From positions 1 to 31,261 of the forward strand of contig CAQRYF010000016.1 in the NCBI GenBank assembly GCA_948875265.1: a stretch of DNA of 31,261 nucleotides, read 5' to 3'. The DNA comes from an uncultured Clostridia bacterium (GTDB taxonomy: Bacteria > Bacillota > Clostridia > TANB77 > CAG-508). Under the pieces are notes generated by a model. It worked only from the letters and a program-made list of their open reading frames with translations. It was not told where the DNA came from and did not search any database. This document shows, one piece after another, positions 21,001 to 29,176 of this stretch (position 1 is its first letter; every line of letters begins with the position of its first letter). Both the position numbers and the translations under genes were made by a program.

Positions 21001-22283
21001 TATTTTCGAGAGGAATTCATATTAATACTCAAAATTTTTATGATTATAAAACAATTCGTGAATTATCTGATTTTCTATTGGATACTAATGAAGAAATCTC
21101 TTATTTAGCTAATACAAATTATCCAAATATAAAATCTATTGTTTATCCATTAGAAAATAATAATCTAAATTATGAGAATATTATTCTTTTTGGTGCAACA
21201 GGTTTCTTAGGAATTCACATTTTATATAATTTATTAATGCATACTAACAGTAAAATTTTCTGCATTATTAGAGAAAAAGATAATGTGCTTCCAATGAGAA
21301 GATTAGAAGAAAAACTAAGTTTTTATTTTCCTAATTTAGATGTTTATTCTTATTTAGATAGAATTGAAGTAATCACAGGAAACATTCTAGAAGAAAATAT
21401 GGGAATTTCAGATGATATGTACCAAGAGTTAGGAAAAAAGGGGAACTGTGTTATTGATGTTGCAGCAATTGTAAAGCATTATGGGAATTACGATATATTT
21501 AATAAAACAAATGTAAGTGGAACTAGTAAAATTTTAGATTTTTGTAAACAATTTTCTATTCCTCTACATTATGTTTCAACTATGTCTGTTTCTGGTTTTG
21601 GATTAGTAGATACACCAAAATCTGATTTTAGAGAAACTGATTTGTATATTGGCCAAAAATATAATCAAAATGTATATGTTAGAAGCAAATTTGAAGCAGA
21701 AAAATTAATTTTAGATGCTTGCCAGAAGGATGGCTTAATTGCTAGCATTTATCGTGTTGGAACAATTACCAATCGTTATAGTGATGGTGTTTTTCAAGAA
21801 AACTTTAATGAAAATGCATTTTTAAACCGTTTATCTGCTTTCATTTCTTTAGGAGTTATTCCAAATGAATTATTAGACTTTCCTTTTGAATTTACTCCTG
21901 TTGATTATTGTGCTAACTTTATTGTACATTTATTAAAACACCAAAGTAATAATATAGAAATTTATCACTTATTTAATAATAATTATGTTGTTTGCAGCGA
22001 CTTAATCAAAATATTGAATAATTTAGGGTTAGAGTTAACCTCATCTTCTATGGAAGTATTCAGAAACAAATTGTCTAATTCGAACTCCAATTACTTTGGA
22101 ATTACTAGTTATATTGCTAATGTATTTAATTATAATAACATTAATCTTTATAATGAAAATACAAATTGCAAATTAAAAAGCCTAAATCTAGAATGGCCAA
22201 AAGTTGATGTTTTATATATTACAAAAATATTAACCTTTTTAAAAGAAAAAAAGTTTATAGGGGGTAACACAAATGAAACTTAA
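18021..22283 (+). CDS. Single-module NRPS: condensation, adenylation (Asn predicted), carrier, thioester reductase
   Basis: A protein of 1420 residues. The condensation domain is about 10-430 with HHIISDA at 132-138 (usual HHxxxDG, Gly replaced by Ala). The adenylation domain is about 455-945: YIIYTSGSTGKPKG, NEYGPTEATVG, YKTGDLA and NGKVNK. By my manual alignment to GrsA the pocket reads D-L-T-K-I-G-E-V-G-K, one change from the published asparagine code. The carrier domain has the phosphopantetheine serine in YMDSLLLIK (about 983). The reductase is about 1040-1420, with GATGFLG and the YVRSK catalytic Tyr/Lys. It should load Asn, join it to an acyl or aminoacyl donor, and release an aldehyde or alcohol. 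No phosphopantetheinyl transferase or exporter is in the window. The kinase gene overlaps its end. Confidence 0.92.
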   Translation: MKNDTYDLTSPQKSILLTEQFHKDTCVSNICGTLEIKQKINITAIKKAINLFIKNNDSIRTHLVNDEVSTKQIILDYSFVDIEVVELSTSQNLSDLEQAIITKPFSLIESDLYRFVIFKNTDGTGGFIANLHHIISDAWTMSLLIDQIMSYYTYLLKNDSEPIPEKTYSYLDFIKSEKDYLESSKFEKSKIFWNSELDNPTFSYLKDSISNSYDAIRKSFTLSKEQTNELLKFCKDYKISLFSLWMSVLSIYLAKINNTNSAMIGTPVLNRCNFSEKNMTGMFISTVPFYSEVSKNLNCIDFLNSITKKEFAIFRHQKYPYDLILDNVRKKHNITKNLFDVCLSYQNARNHKNDCEIPYNSKWLFNHCLVNNLDIHIYDIDDTGMINLYYDFKKELFTVQEIELLHKRLLYMIKQIMENPNKTISEIEIVTPDEKNYLLNKYNSISKEDFVFCSVYEMFKKQLRQNPNKTAISDGSHIISYEQLNNISNYIAALLQKNKVEKNDSICLAFENSIEFIASIIAAQKVGACYIPIDIKYPTERIEYIIENSKSKKVLKCSNTLDNLQLKSDLVLDIDLNNICLDNAYPSIETTINPCDLAYIIYTSGSTGKPKGVKITHKSLCNYITWAMKQYVGNEVTNFPLFSSVAFDLTVTSIYTPICSGNAIYIYKNENAYLLLKQIIDDKKVQIIKLTPAHFSLLQDIDLQNSVVTKFILGGDILTKEICTKITHKFTHKIHIYNEYGPTEATVGCMIYEFNNNDDYSSVPIGKPIDYTNIYILNKEQELLPFGSLGEMYIGGNCLAQGYTEEEKTKEKFVDNPFKDGELLYKTGDLAKLYSNGVMEYFGRIDFQVKLNGYRIELGEIQSSLLTHPLIKDAFSTLLTIDGHHMLCAYYVAEKEISNLEQYLVDFLPNYMIPNHFIKVNAIPLTINGKVNKSSLPIPKKEIKEYVAPKNDLERLIQEVFSDILELDSKMSVSDNFFDYYMDSLLLIKAQSILFSRGIHINTQNFYDYKTIRELSDFLLDTNEEISYLANTNYPNIKSIVYPLENNNLNYENIILFGATGFLGIHILYNLLMHTNSKIFCIIREKDNVLPMRRLEEKLSFYFPNLDVYSYLDRIEVITGNILEENMGISDDMYQELGKKGNCVIDVAAIVKHYGNYDIFNKTNVSGTSKILDFCKQFSIPLHYVSTMSVSGFGLVDTPKSDFRETDLYIGQKYNQNVYVRSKFEAEKLILDACQKDGLIASIYRVGTITNRYSDGVFQENFNENAFLNRLSAFISLGVIPNELLDFPFEFTPVDYCANFIVHLLKHQSNNIEIYHLFNNNYVVCSDLIKILNNLGLELTSSSMEVFRNKLSNSNSNYFGITSYIANVFNYNNINLYNENTNCKLKSLNLEWPKVDVLYITKILTFLKEKKFIGGNTNET

Positions 22284-24249
22284 TAAGTTGTTTCAAATTA
22301 ATACTGGTAAAAAATTAGCTTTTGTAAATACCTTGATTTTTATATTTATAGCTGCTATTTTATATTTTACATTACCTTTAGTTTTGAATTATCCGCCAAA
22401 TTCAACTGACAATGATTTTCAAATAGAAATCGTAGGTATAAAATATTCTCATCAGTTTTTAATTTTAATTACTGTTTTGCTAATTTTATTGTATACTGCA
22501 TTTAGATTTGTTTATAGTAGATTATCTCTATCTGCTAATAAAGAAAATATTGACTCAATTCGAAAAAAAGCCTTTAACTATCCTCATTTGATGCTTTTGT
22601 TTGAATTGTTCGTCCCTACTATTATTGTTGCAATTTTGCTTTTTGCATTTAATACAGAGCTTGAATTAGTTCTTAGAATTTCGACTGTTGTATTTTCATT
22701 TAGTTCTGTATTTGCTATCTTTTCTTACATGTTAAGCAAGAACTTTTTCACTCATAAATTAATAGAAACAGCAGAATTAACTGAAAATGAAATAAACGGA
22801 ATTCGATTACAACTATATAAAAAATTACTTATTCAAATTTCACCTCTGTTTTTATATTCTTTTGTTATTATTTTGCTTGTTTCAATGTCCCTTATGACTG
22901 TAGAAAAAGGTGATTTATTGAATCATTTCTATCGTCAGGAATTATTAGCAACTTTTCCAGATGATAAAGTTTATGAACTATCACAAATAAAAGAAACTTT
23001 ACAATCTATTGAACTAAAATCAGAAGGTGATCATACTTTTATTATGTCTGCTACAGATGGATCAATTTATGATTCTCCTGAAGAATTGAATGATTTCTTT
23101 GTCACTTATACTATGGACTTTTATGAAGAAATGGATGGTTACACTTATGAATATTATGGTCAAAATAGAGAAGGCTCTGTTGTTAAGTTAAATACCACTG
23201 AAGGAGAATATTTTGTAGGAATTCGCTATTTTGTATTTGCTAACACTTTTATCACTCCATTTATTTTAATTGCAGCATTATTAATTTTAATTAATAGCTT
23301 GTTTATTTTATATATCGGAAAAGATTTAAGTAATGATATTAATAGTGTTGTAAATGGAATGAAAAAAATATCAAATTCTAAAGATGTAATATATGCTAAC
23401 AATCTACCTATTACTTCTAATGATGAAATTGGTGATTTGACATCTGCTTTTAATGAGATTAAAAAATTGACTAAAACTTATGTTAATCAAATCCACAACA
23501 ACCAAGAAACTTTGATGGAAAAAGAACGTTTAGCATCACTTGGACAATTAATTGGTGGTATTGCACATAACTTAAAAACTCCTATTATGTCCATATCAGG
23601 TGCAGCAGAAGGATTGAATGATTTAATAAAAGAATATGACTCCTCTATTGGCGACCCTGAAGTAAACAATCAAGATCATCATGAAATAGCCTCAGACATG
23701 TCTGAATGGGTTATAAAAATCAAGAATTATACAGAATATATGTCAGATGTTATTACTGCTGTTAAAGGTCAAGCTGTTGCATTATCAAATGAAGAAGACA
23801 TCTCCTTTACTGTAGGTGAATTATTAAAACGTGTTAACATTTTAATGAAACATGAATTAAAAAATGCTATAATTTATTTAAATATTTCTATGAAAACTGA
23901 TGAGAATTTAATAATAAACGGTGATGTTAATAGTTTAGTGCAAGTTATTAATAATATGATTTCCAACTCTATACAAGCATATAATGGCAAACCAGAACAA
24001 AATATAGATTTGATTGTAGAAAAACAAAATAATAATTTGGTTATCTCTGTTAAAGACTATGCAAATGGATTACCAAAAAAGGTTAAGGAAAAGTTATTTA
24101 AAGAAATGATTACAACAAAAGGAAAAAACGGTACAGGACTAGGCCTATATATGTCTTATTCTACAATTAGAGCAAATTTCAATGGAACTATAAGTGTTGA
24201 ATCAGAAGAAGGAAAAGGGTGTACATTTAGTATTATATTACCAATATAA
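22273..24249 (+). CDS. Membrane sensor histidine kinase
   Basis: A protein of 658 residues. About five membrane spans occupy residues 15-215. An extracytoplasmic region (about 220-315) with a PAS/Cache-like look follows, then another span (about 320-345), a HAMP linker and a coiled coil. The phosphoacceptor box is GQLIGGIAHNLKTP with His432. The ATPase domain shows an N box (NMISNSIQAY), a G1 box (VKDYANGLP, degenerate) and a G2 box (GTGLGLY). The ATG lies inside the end of the NRPS gene (11-base overlap) with GGGGG before it, so translation is probably coupled. Its natural partner is the response regulator that follows. The ligand is unknown; the NRPS product is a candidate. Confidence 0.9.
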   Translation: MKLNKLFQINTGKKLAFVNTLIFIFIAAILYFTLPLVLNYPPNSTDNDFQIEIVGIKYSHQFLILITVLLILLYTAFRFVYSRLSLSANKENIDSIRKKAFNYPHLMLLFELFVPTIIVAILLFAFNTELELVLRISTVVFSFSSVFAIFSYMLSKNFFTHKLIETAELTENEINGIRLQLYKKLLIQISPLFLYSFVIILLVSMSLMTVEKGDLLNHFYRQELLATFPDDKVYELSQIKETLQSIELKSEGDHTFIMSATDGSIYDSPEELNDFFVTYTMDFYEEMDGYTYEYYGQNREGSVVKLNTTEGEYFVGIRYFVFANTFITPFILIAALLILINSLFILYIGKDLSNDINSVVNGMKKISNSKDVIYANNLPITSNDEIGDLTSAFNEIKKLTKTYVNQIHNNQETLMEKERLASLGQLIGGIAHNLKTPIMSISGAAEGLNDLIKEYDSSIGDPEVNNQDHHEIASDMSEWVIKIKNYTEYMSDVITAVKGQAVALSNEEDISFTVGELLKRVNILMKHELKNAIIYLNISMKTDENLIINGDVNSLVQVINNMISNSIQAYNGKPEQNIDLIVEKQNNNLVISVKDYANGLPKKVKEKLFKEMITTKGKNGTGLGLYMSYSTIRANFNGTISVESEEGKGCTFSIILPI

Positions 24250-24260
24250 AAATTCAAATT

Positions 24261-24292
24261 AAAAAGTCTGTCTATCTAAATTCAGGCTTTTT
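24261..24292 (+). terminator. Terminator of the NRPS-kinase operon
   Basis: AAAAAGTCTG (24261-24270) pairs with CAGGCTTTTT (24283-24292), one G-T pair, followed by more T. It separates the operon from the response regulator, which has its own promoter. Confidence 0.75.
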
Positions 24293-24313
24293 TTATGTTA
24301 TCAAAGATCACTT

Positions 24314-24357
24314 TTTTACCTAAAAAGCTTGATTTTTAGGTAAATTATTAATATAAT
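24314..24357 (+). promoter_or_regulatory. Promoter and perfect 12-bp operator of the HD-GYP gene
   Basis: TTGATT (24329-24334), 17 bases, TATAAT (24352-24357). TTTACCTAAAAA (24315-24326) and TTTTTAGGTAAA (24333-24344) form a perfect inverted repeat with a six-base spacer across the -35. The left half recurs in the NRPS promoter at 17942. Confidence 0.7.
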
Positions 24358-24388
24358 GTCGATAACAAATCTTTAATGGGGTGATTAT

Positions 24389-25450
24389 ATGAGAAAAGGC
24401 TTACAAAATATTGAAAATAAGGAAAATACTAATTATAAAATCATTGCTGTTGATGATGAACAAGGAATTATAGATTCTTTATCTATATTCTTGAAGAGAT
24501 CTGGTTATAACTTTATTGGTGTAACTAATCCCCAAGAAGCTATAGAAAAAGTTAAAAATGAACACTTTGATTTAATGATTTTAGACTTTATTATGACTCC
24601 TTTCCATGGAGATCAAGTTGTTGAAGAAATAAGAAAATTTGATAAAGAACTTTATATATTATTATTAACAGGTCATAAAGACTTAGCACCACCATTAGAT
24701 ACAATTAGAAGACTTGACATTCAAGGCTATTGTGAAAAAAGTGATAAGTTTGACCAATTGTTATTATTGATTGAATCTGGCATAAAATCTATTGCTCAGA
24801 TGAAAGAAATTACAAAAATAAATACAGAACTAAAAAATACATATGACTTATTAGAAAAAGCATACTTAGAAAGCATCGAAACTTTAAGATATACAGTTGA
24901 AGCAAAAGACACTTATACTAGGGGCCATTCTGATAGAGTATCAGAACTGTCTGTTCTACTTGGTAAAAAAGTCGGTCTTTCAGAAGAAGAAATAAAATCA
25001 TTACAAATAGGTGGATTATTTCATGATATTGGAAAAATCGGTGTTCCAGACGTTATTTTGCAAAAAAACACAAAACTAACTGACTCTGAATATTCAGAAA
25101 TAAAAAACCATCCTTCAATAGGTGCTCACATTTTATCAACAGCAACTATCTTTAAAGATATAATTCCAATTGTAAAACATCATCACGAAAAATATGATGG
25201 AACTGGTTACCCAGGAATGTTAAAAGGCAATGACATTCCATACTTAGCTAGAATTACTGCCATAGCCGATAGCTTTGATGCTATGACTTCAAGAAGAACT
25301 TATAGAGACTCTCTTTCTATAGACATAGTAATATCTGAATTTGAAAAATACAAAGGAACTCAATTCGATCCAGAATTGACTGATGCTTTTTTAGATATTT
25401 TAAAAAACCACTTTGACCAAATCGAACAAATCCAAGAGAAATATAAATAA
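24389..25450 (+). CDS. Response regulator with HD-GYP domain (c-di-GMP phosphodiesterase)
   Basis: A protein of 353 residues. The receiver domain is about 15-140: VDDEQ acidic pocket, phosphoacceptor Asp66 in LMILDFIMTP, the Thr in LLTGH, and a late Lys (CEKSD). A short coiled linker leads to an HD-GYP domain (about 165-350). Its metal and signature residues are complete: RGHSDRVSEL, FHDIGKIGVP (H212, D213) and HHHEKYDGTGYPG. It is expected to hydrolyse c-di-GMP when phosphorylated. The start has GGGGTG six bases upstream. It follows the kinase directly and shares a promoter block with the NRPS, so it is very likely the partner regulator. It has no DNA-binding domain. Confidence 0.93.
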   Translation: MRKGLQNIENKENTNYKIIAVDDEQGIIDSLSIFLKRSGYNFIGVTNPQEAIEKVKNEHFDLMILDFIMTPFHGDQVVEEIRKFDKELYILLLTGHKDLAPPLDTIRRLDIQGYCEKSDKFDQLLLLIESGIKSIAQMKEITKINTELKNTYDLLEKAYLESIETLRYTVEAKDTYTRGHSDRVSELSVLLGKKVGLSEEEIKSLQIGGLFHDIGKIGVPDVILQKNTKLTDSEYSEIKNHPSIGAHILSTATIFKDIIPIVKHHHEKYDGTGYPGMLKGNDIPYLARITAIADSFDAMTSRRTYRDSLSIDIVISEFEKYKGTQFDPELTDAFLDILKNHFDQIEQIQEKYK

Positions 25451-25479
25451 TGATTTTTGGGACGGAGGAAAAAATCATT
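25449..25479. repeat. Solitary REP-like hairpin
   Basis: TGATTTTT, the loop GGGACGGAGG, then AAAAAATCA. It is identical over its core to the hairpin at 28237 and begins within the HD-GYP stop codon. There is no transposase nearby, so it is a dispersed copy. Confidence 0.8.
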
Positions 25480-25506
25480 TTTAAAATTGAATATATAAAA
25501 TAAAAT

Positions 25507-25532
25507 AAAACCTTCATTTTTGTGAAGGTTTT
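25507..25532. terminator. Terminator downstream of the HD-GYP gene
   Basis: AAAACCTTCA (25507-25516) pairs with TGAAGGTTTT (25523-25532) around a six-base loop, then more T. The A run on the other side lets it serve the convergent gene ending at 25567 too. Confidence 0.8.
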
Positions 25533-25566
25533 TTGTCAGATAAAATTATTAAACTGAATGTTAATT

Positions 25567-25872
25567 TTAAATTTGTACTTTCAGTAAAAGTGATGGTTTT
25601 TCTTGATTCCATTCATCTTCTTGCGCATCAAATCTGAACGATGTTACTTTGAATGTTTCTTCAAATTTATATACTATAGTATGAATATCATCTATAGAGA
25701 TATCTTTATTAATTCCATATGTATGGAAAATAATTGTATCATTATTTTGATTTGATTGTTTTGCTTCGTATTCTAATTCTATAAGAATCCTTTCAATTTC
25801 TTCCCATACATTATCATTAACTCTCTCTTCCTCACTAAGTATCACAACTCCTATGGTTCTTACTTTTTTCAT
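25567..25872 (-). CDS. Hypothetical protein, 101 aa
   Basis: I do not recognise a family. The protein is small, acidic and soluble. It alternates strands and helices: TIGVVILSEE, then a helix NVWEEIERILIELEYEA, then DTIIFHTYGI, then a helix to VYKFEETF, then KVTSFRFDAQ. This resembles a compact ferredoxin-like alpha/beta fold. The start has a strong AAAAGGAG site, and the gene has its own promoter. It lies between the HD-GYP gene (convergent) and tex (upstream, same strand, separated by a terminator), so the context gives no functional hint. Confidence 0.7.
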   Translation of the reverse strand: MKKVRTIGVVILSEEERVNDNVWEEIERILIELEYEAKQSNQNNDTIIFHTYGINKDISIDDIHTIVYKFEETFKVTSFRFDAQEDEWNQEKPSLLLKVQI

Positions 25873-25898
25873 TCCAGTTCTCCTTTTCTAATTATAGA

Positions 25899-25927
25899 TT
25901 AATAGTTACAAATATACACTCTGACAA
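25899..25927 (-). promoter_or_regulatory. Promoter of the 101-aa gene
   Basis: On the minus strand TTGTCA (25927-25922), 17 bases, TATTAA (25904-25899), 26 bases before the start codon. Confidence 0.5.
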
Positions 25928-25985
25928 CATGCATATTAAAAGGATTTTCAGCTTAATATATTAAAATTATACTATATGTTACCAT

Positions 25986-26034
25986 AAAAAACAAATAGAA
26001 GATAGATTTTTCATCTCTCTTCTATTTGTTTTTT
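25986..26034 (-). terminator. Terminator of tex
   Basis: A 17-bp stem (25986-26002 with 26018-26034) around a 15-base loop, starting two bases after the tex stop codon. It is AT-rich, with TTTTTT at the outgoing end on either strand. Confidence 0.8.
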
Positions 26035-26036
26035 AT

Positions 26037-28220
26037 TTATACCTTCATTGATAAACCTACTTTTTGTCTTTCCATATCTATTTTTATTACTTTAACTTTT
26101 ACAACATCTCCTACTGACACAATATCAGATGGATTTTTTATAAATTTATCACTCATCTCAGATATATACACTAATCCATCATGTTTTACACCAATATCTA
26201 CAAAAGCACCAAAATCTATAACATTTCTAACTGTTCCTGTTAATACCATTCCCTCTTTTAAATCTTCTAACTTTAATACATCACTACGTAATACTGGTTT
26301 TGGCATATCTTCACGAGGATCTCTTCCTGGTTTTGAGAGTTCTGATATTATATCTGTTAATGTCATTTCTCCTGCTTCTAATTCTTTTGAAACTTCTATG
26401 ACATTTAGCGATTTTAGTTTATTTCTTAAATCTCCTAACTTTTCTTTATCTTTTAAATCATTTTTATTAAACCCTAATTTTTTAAGTAACTTTTCTGTTA
26501 TCTCATAACTTTCTGGGTGAACTGCAGTCACTTCTAGTGGATTATCTCCATCTAGAATTCTTAAAAATCCAGCACATTGCTCAAATGCTACTTTACCAAG
26601 CTTTGGAACCTTTAACAATTGTTTTCTATTTTTTAACTTTCCATTCTCATCTCTATATTTGACAATATTTTTAGCAATTGTATTATTAATACCTGATACA
26701 TATGAAAGCAATGATGGTGTTGCTGTATTCACATCCACTCCTACTTTATTAACACTATCTTCTACCACACCAGTCAAACTTTCTTGCAACTTCTTTTGAT
26801 TTACATCATGTTGATATTGTCCAACTCCAATTGCTTTTGGATCTATTTTTACAAGTTCAGCTAAAGGATCTTGTAATCTCCTTGCAATTGATATAGCCCC
26901 TCTTATAGAAACATTTATATCTGGATATTCTTCTGTTGCAAGTTTTGAAGCTGAGTATACAGATGCTCCCGCTTCACTTACAATCACATAATGAACAGAT
27001 CTTGAAGCATCCTTTATCATATTTGCTACAAACATCTCAGATTCTCTTGATGCTGTTCCATTTCCTATCGCTATCATATCTACTTTGTATTTCTCAATTA
27101 ACTTTAGAAGTTCTTTTTTTGCATTTTCTACATCGTTTTGTGGAGCAGTAGGATATACTGTTGTATAATCTAAGACTTTTCCCGTTTCATCAATAACAGC
27201 AATTTTACAGCCAGTTCTATATGCAGGGTCAAATCCCATTACAGTTTTACCTTTTATAGGTGCTCCTAATAATAATTGCTTTGAATTTTGTCCAAATACT
27301 CTTATTGCTTTTTCTTCTGCCTTTTCTGTTAAATCACTACGAATTTCTCTATCTATTGATGGTTCTATTAATCTTTTAAAGCTGTCAGCAATTGTTTCTT
27401 TTAGCATCTTCGTAAATTGTGTTTCACCTTTAATAATATCCCTTTCTATATACGCTAAAATCTTATCTTCAGGCTTTTCTAATTTAACCTTCAAAAATTC
27501 TTCTTTCTCTCCACGATTTATTGCTAAAATTCTGTGACTTGGAATAAATCTAATTGCCTCTTGATATTCATAATACATCTCATAATTTGATTTTTCTTCT
27601 TGATTAGAAGCTTTTGTTACAATTAAACCTTCTCTATAGCATAACCTTTTTATTTCCTTTCTATATTTTGCATTATCAGAAATACTTTCAGCTATAATGT
27701 CCAAAGCCCCTTGAACTGCATCATCTACAGTTGCTACTACTTTATCTTTATTTTTCTTATCTTCTTCAGATAAAATGTCTAAATTAATATACCCTTTTGC
27801 TATTTCACTAATATCTTTCTGTTCAGTTTGATCTATTATAATTTCAGCCAATGGCTCTAATCCTTTAGCTTTTGCTACAGTTGCTCTAGTTTTCTTTTTT
27901 TGCTTATATGGCCTATAAACATCCTCTACTTCTGCCAATGTTTTTGAAATTGCTACAGCTTGTAAAATCTCATCTGTCAATTTACCTTGCTCATCAATTG
28001 ACTTAATTACCTCTTCTTTTCTCTGCTCCAAATTTCTTAAATATGTTAATCTTTCTCCCAAATCTCTAAGAACCTCATCACTCAATCCACCTGTCACTTC
28101 TTTTCTGTAACGAGCAATAAATGGTATTGTATTTCCTTCATCAATCAGCTTAATTGTATTCTCAACCTGAGATACTTTAATATTCAATTCCTCAGCTATT
28201 ATTTTAATTATCTTATCCAT
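26037..28220 (-). CDS. tex: Tex-family RNA/nucleic-acid-binding protein
   Basis: A protein of 727 residues, the usual Tex length. In order: an N-terminal helical region (TIPFIARYRKEVTGGLSDE is a family hallmark), a YqgF/RNase H-like domain (GFDPAYRTGCKIAVID, about 330), helix-hairpin-helix repeats (about 500-560, SYVSGINNTIAKNIVKYR) and a C-terminal S1 domain (about 650-725, LTGTVRNVIDFGAFVDIGVK). Tex binds RNA and associates with transcription, and in some species affects toxin expression. The gene is intact, monocistronic and faces an intrinsic terminator. The start has a GGAAG ribosome site about eight bases upstream. Confidence 0.95.
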   Translation of the reverse strand: MDKIIKIIAEELNIKVSQVENTIKLIDEGNTIPFIARYRKEVTGGLSDEVLRDLGERLTYLRNLEQRKEEVIKSIDEQGKLTDEILQAVAISKTLAEVEDVYRPYKQKKKTRATVAKAKGLEPLAEIIIDQTEQKDISEIAKGYINLDILSEEDKKNKDKVVATVDDAVQGALDIIAESISDNAKYRKEIKRLCYREGLIVTKASNQEEKSNYEMYYEYQEAIRFIPSHRILAINRGEKEEFLKVKLEKPEDKILAYIERDIIKGETQFTKMLKETIADSFKRLIEPSIDREIRSDLTEKAEEKAIRVFGQNSKQLLLGAPIKGKTVMGFDPAYRTGCKIAVIDETGKVLDYTTVYPTAPQNDVENAKKELLKLIEKYKVDMIAIGNGTASRESEMFVANMIKDASRSVHYVIVSEAGASVYSASKLATEEYPDINVSIRGAISIARRLQDPLAELVKIDPKAIGVGQYQHDVNQKKLQESLTGVVEDSVNKVGVDVNTATPSLLSYVSGINNTIAKNIVKYRDENGKLKNRKQLLKVPKLGKVAFEQCAGFLRILDGDNPLEVTAVHPESYEITEKLLKKLGFNKNDLKDKEKLGDLRNKLKSLNVIEVSKELEAGEMTLTDIISELSKPGRDPREDMPKPVLRSDVLKLEDLKEGMVLTGTVRNVIDFGAFVDIGVKHDGLVYISEMSDKFIKNPSDIVSVGDVVKVKVIKIDMERQKVGLSMKV

Positions 28221-28236
28221 TATTTACTTCCTTTCC

Positions 28237-28265
28237 ATGATTTTTGGGACGGAGGAAAAAATCAT
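28237..28265. repeat. REP-like hairpin, left flank of the transposase
   Basis: ATGATTTTT, loop GGGACGGAGG, AAAAAATCAT. It is the same as the solitary copy at 25449 and an inverted counterpart of the copy at 29144. It lies 16 bases before the tex start on the minus strand, so it sits in the tex leader or promoter. Confidence 0.85.
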
Positions 28266-28298
28266 TGTTTCTTTTAAAATGTATTTCTACAACTTGAG

Positions 28299-29060
28299 CT
28301 ATTTTTTTAATCTTTCCATTGTCCCCTTTGTTATATCTAACCTTCTCATAATATCTGTATATTTAATGTTTTTTTCACTTTTTAGATATTTTATCAACTT
28401 CTTTAGTATATCATCTTTTTCAAATATTTCAAACACTTTTCTATTTTCTTTTTTAATAAATTCTGATATTGCATTATTAATTTTTTCCTCAATATTTATA
28501 TCAATATCTAAAAATTGTTCATAGCAATAAGTATTTGAATTACAAATAAATTCAAGTTCTTCTTTTGTAAATATGTGCTCTTTTTGCATATTATACCTTT
28601 CTATTTTACTTCTATATTCGTTATAAGAAGAATATTTATATTCTGTCGCATAATTAACCATATTTGCTTTAACAGGATTTTGGTGAATATATCTAACACA
28701 TTGGATTAATTGTCCTCTTTCCATTATAGGTTCACTCTTGTATCTATCGCGGAATACATACCCCACTCTCTCATTTTCCATGTAATTATAATATTTAGCA
28801 TAAGTACTATTTATTTTTTGCATGTATTTTGATAATTCTTTTATATTTTCTACTTTTATCAATAAGTGCGCATGATTGTTCATGATACAAAAAGCAATTA
28901 TTTCTAAATCTTTACCTTCTAAGTTTCTTTTCATTAATTGTATGTATCTATTTATATATCTTTCGTTTTCAAATATATATTCTTTATTAATACCTTGCAC
29001 CATTACATGAAAAAAAGAGGTTTCAAGATATTTTCGTGCTATTCTTGGAATAATAATCAC
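28299..29060 (-). CDS. REP-associated tyrosine transposase (Y1_Tnp/RAYT)
   Basis: A protein of 253 residues. The HUH motif is NNHAHLLIKV, and the catalytic tyrosine is probably in KINSTYAKYYNY. FRDRYKSEPI and CVRYIHQNPVKANMV are typical of the RAYT subgroup of IS200-like transposases. The C-terminal third includes a helical region (DILKKLIKYLKSEKN and TDIMRRLDITKGTMERL) that resembles a small helix-turn-helix. RAYTs cut single-stranded REP hairpins and are usually single-copy and domesticated. The start is a GTG with a weak site. It appears intact. Confidence 0.88.
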   Translation of the reverse strand: MIIIPRIARKYLETSFFHVMVQGINKEYIFENERYINRYIQLMKRNLEGKDLEIIAFCIMNNHAHLLIKVENIKELSKYMQKINSTYAKYYNYMENERVGYVFRDRYKSEPIMERGQLIQCVRYIHQNPVKANMVNYATEYKYSSYNEYRSKIERYNMQKEHIFTKEELEFICNSNTYCYEQFLDIDINIEEKINNAISEFIKKENRKVFEIFEKDDILKKLIKYLKSEKNIKYTDIMRRLDITKGTMERLKK

Positions 29061-29143
29061 TCACTTTCTATTAAATCTTTTCCCCTTTTTATATTATTTT
29101 AAATTACAAAATATCATATGACACACATTCTAAAAATTTATAG

Positions 29144-29173
29144 AATGACTTTTTCCTCCGTCCCCAAAATCAT
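29144..29173. repeat. REP-like hairpin, right flank of the transposase
   Basis: On the minus strand ATGATTTTGGGGACGGAGG then AAAAAGTCATT. It differs from the other two copies at two positions (T to G in the first arm, A to G in the second). It lies three bases beyond the stop of the ABC-F gene. Confidence 0.8.
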
Positions 29174-29176
29174 TAA

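Larger units (their letters stand above)
28237..29173 (-). mobile_element. REP-associated transposase unit (REPtron-like)
   Basis: A Y1/HUH transposase gene is flanked by inverted hairpin repeats at 28237-28265 and 29144-29173. This is the arrangement known for RAYT genes. The unit is about 937 bp, and the solitary hairpin at 25449 shows that the repeat has moved or spread. Confidence 0.75.
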
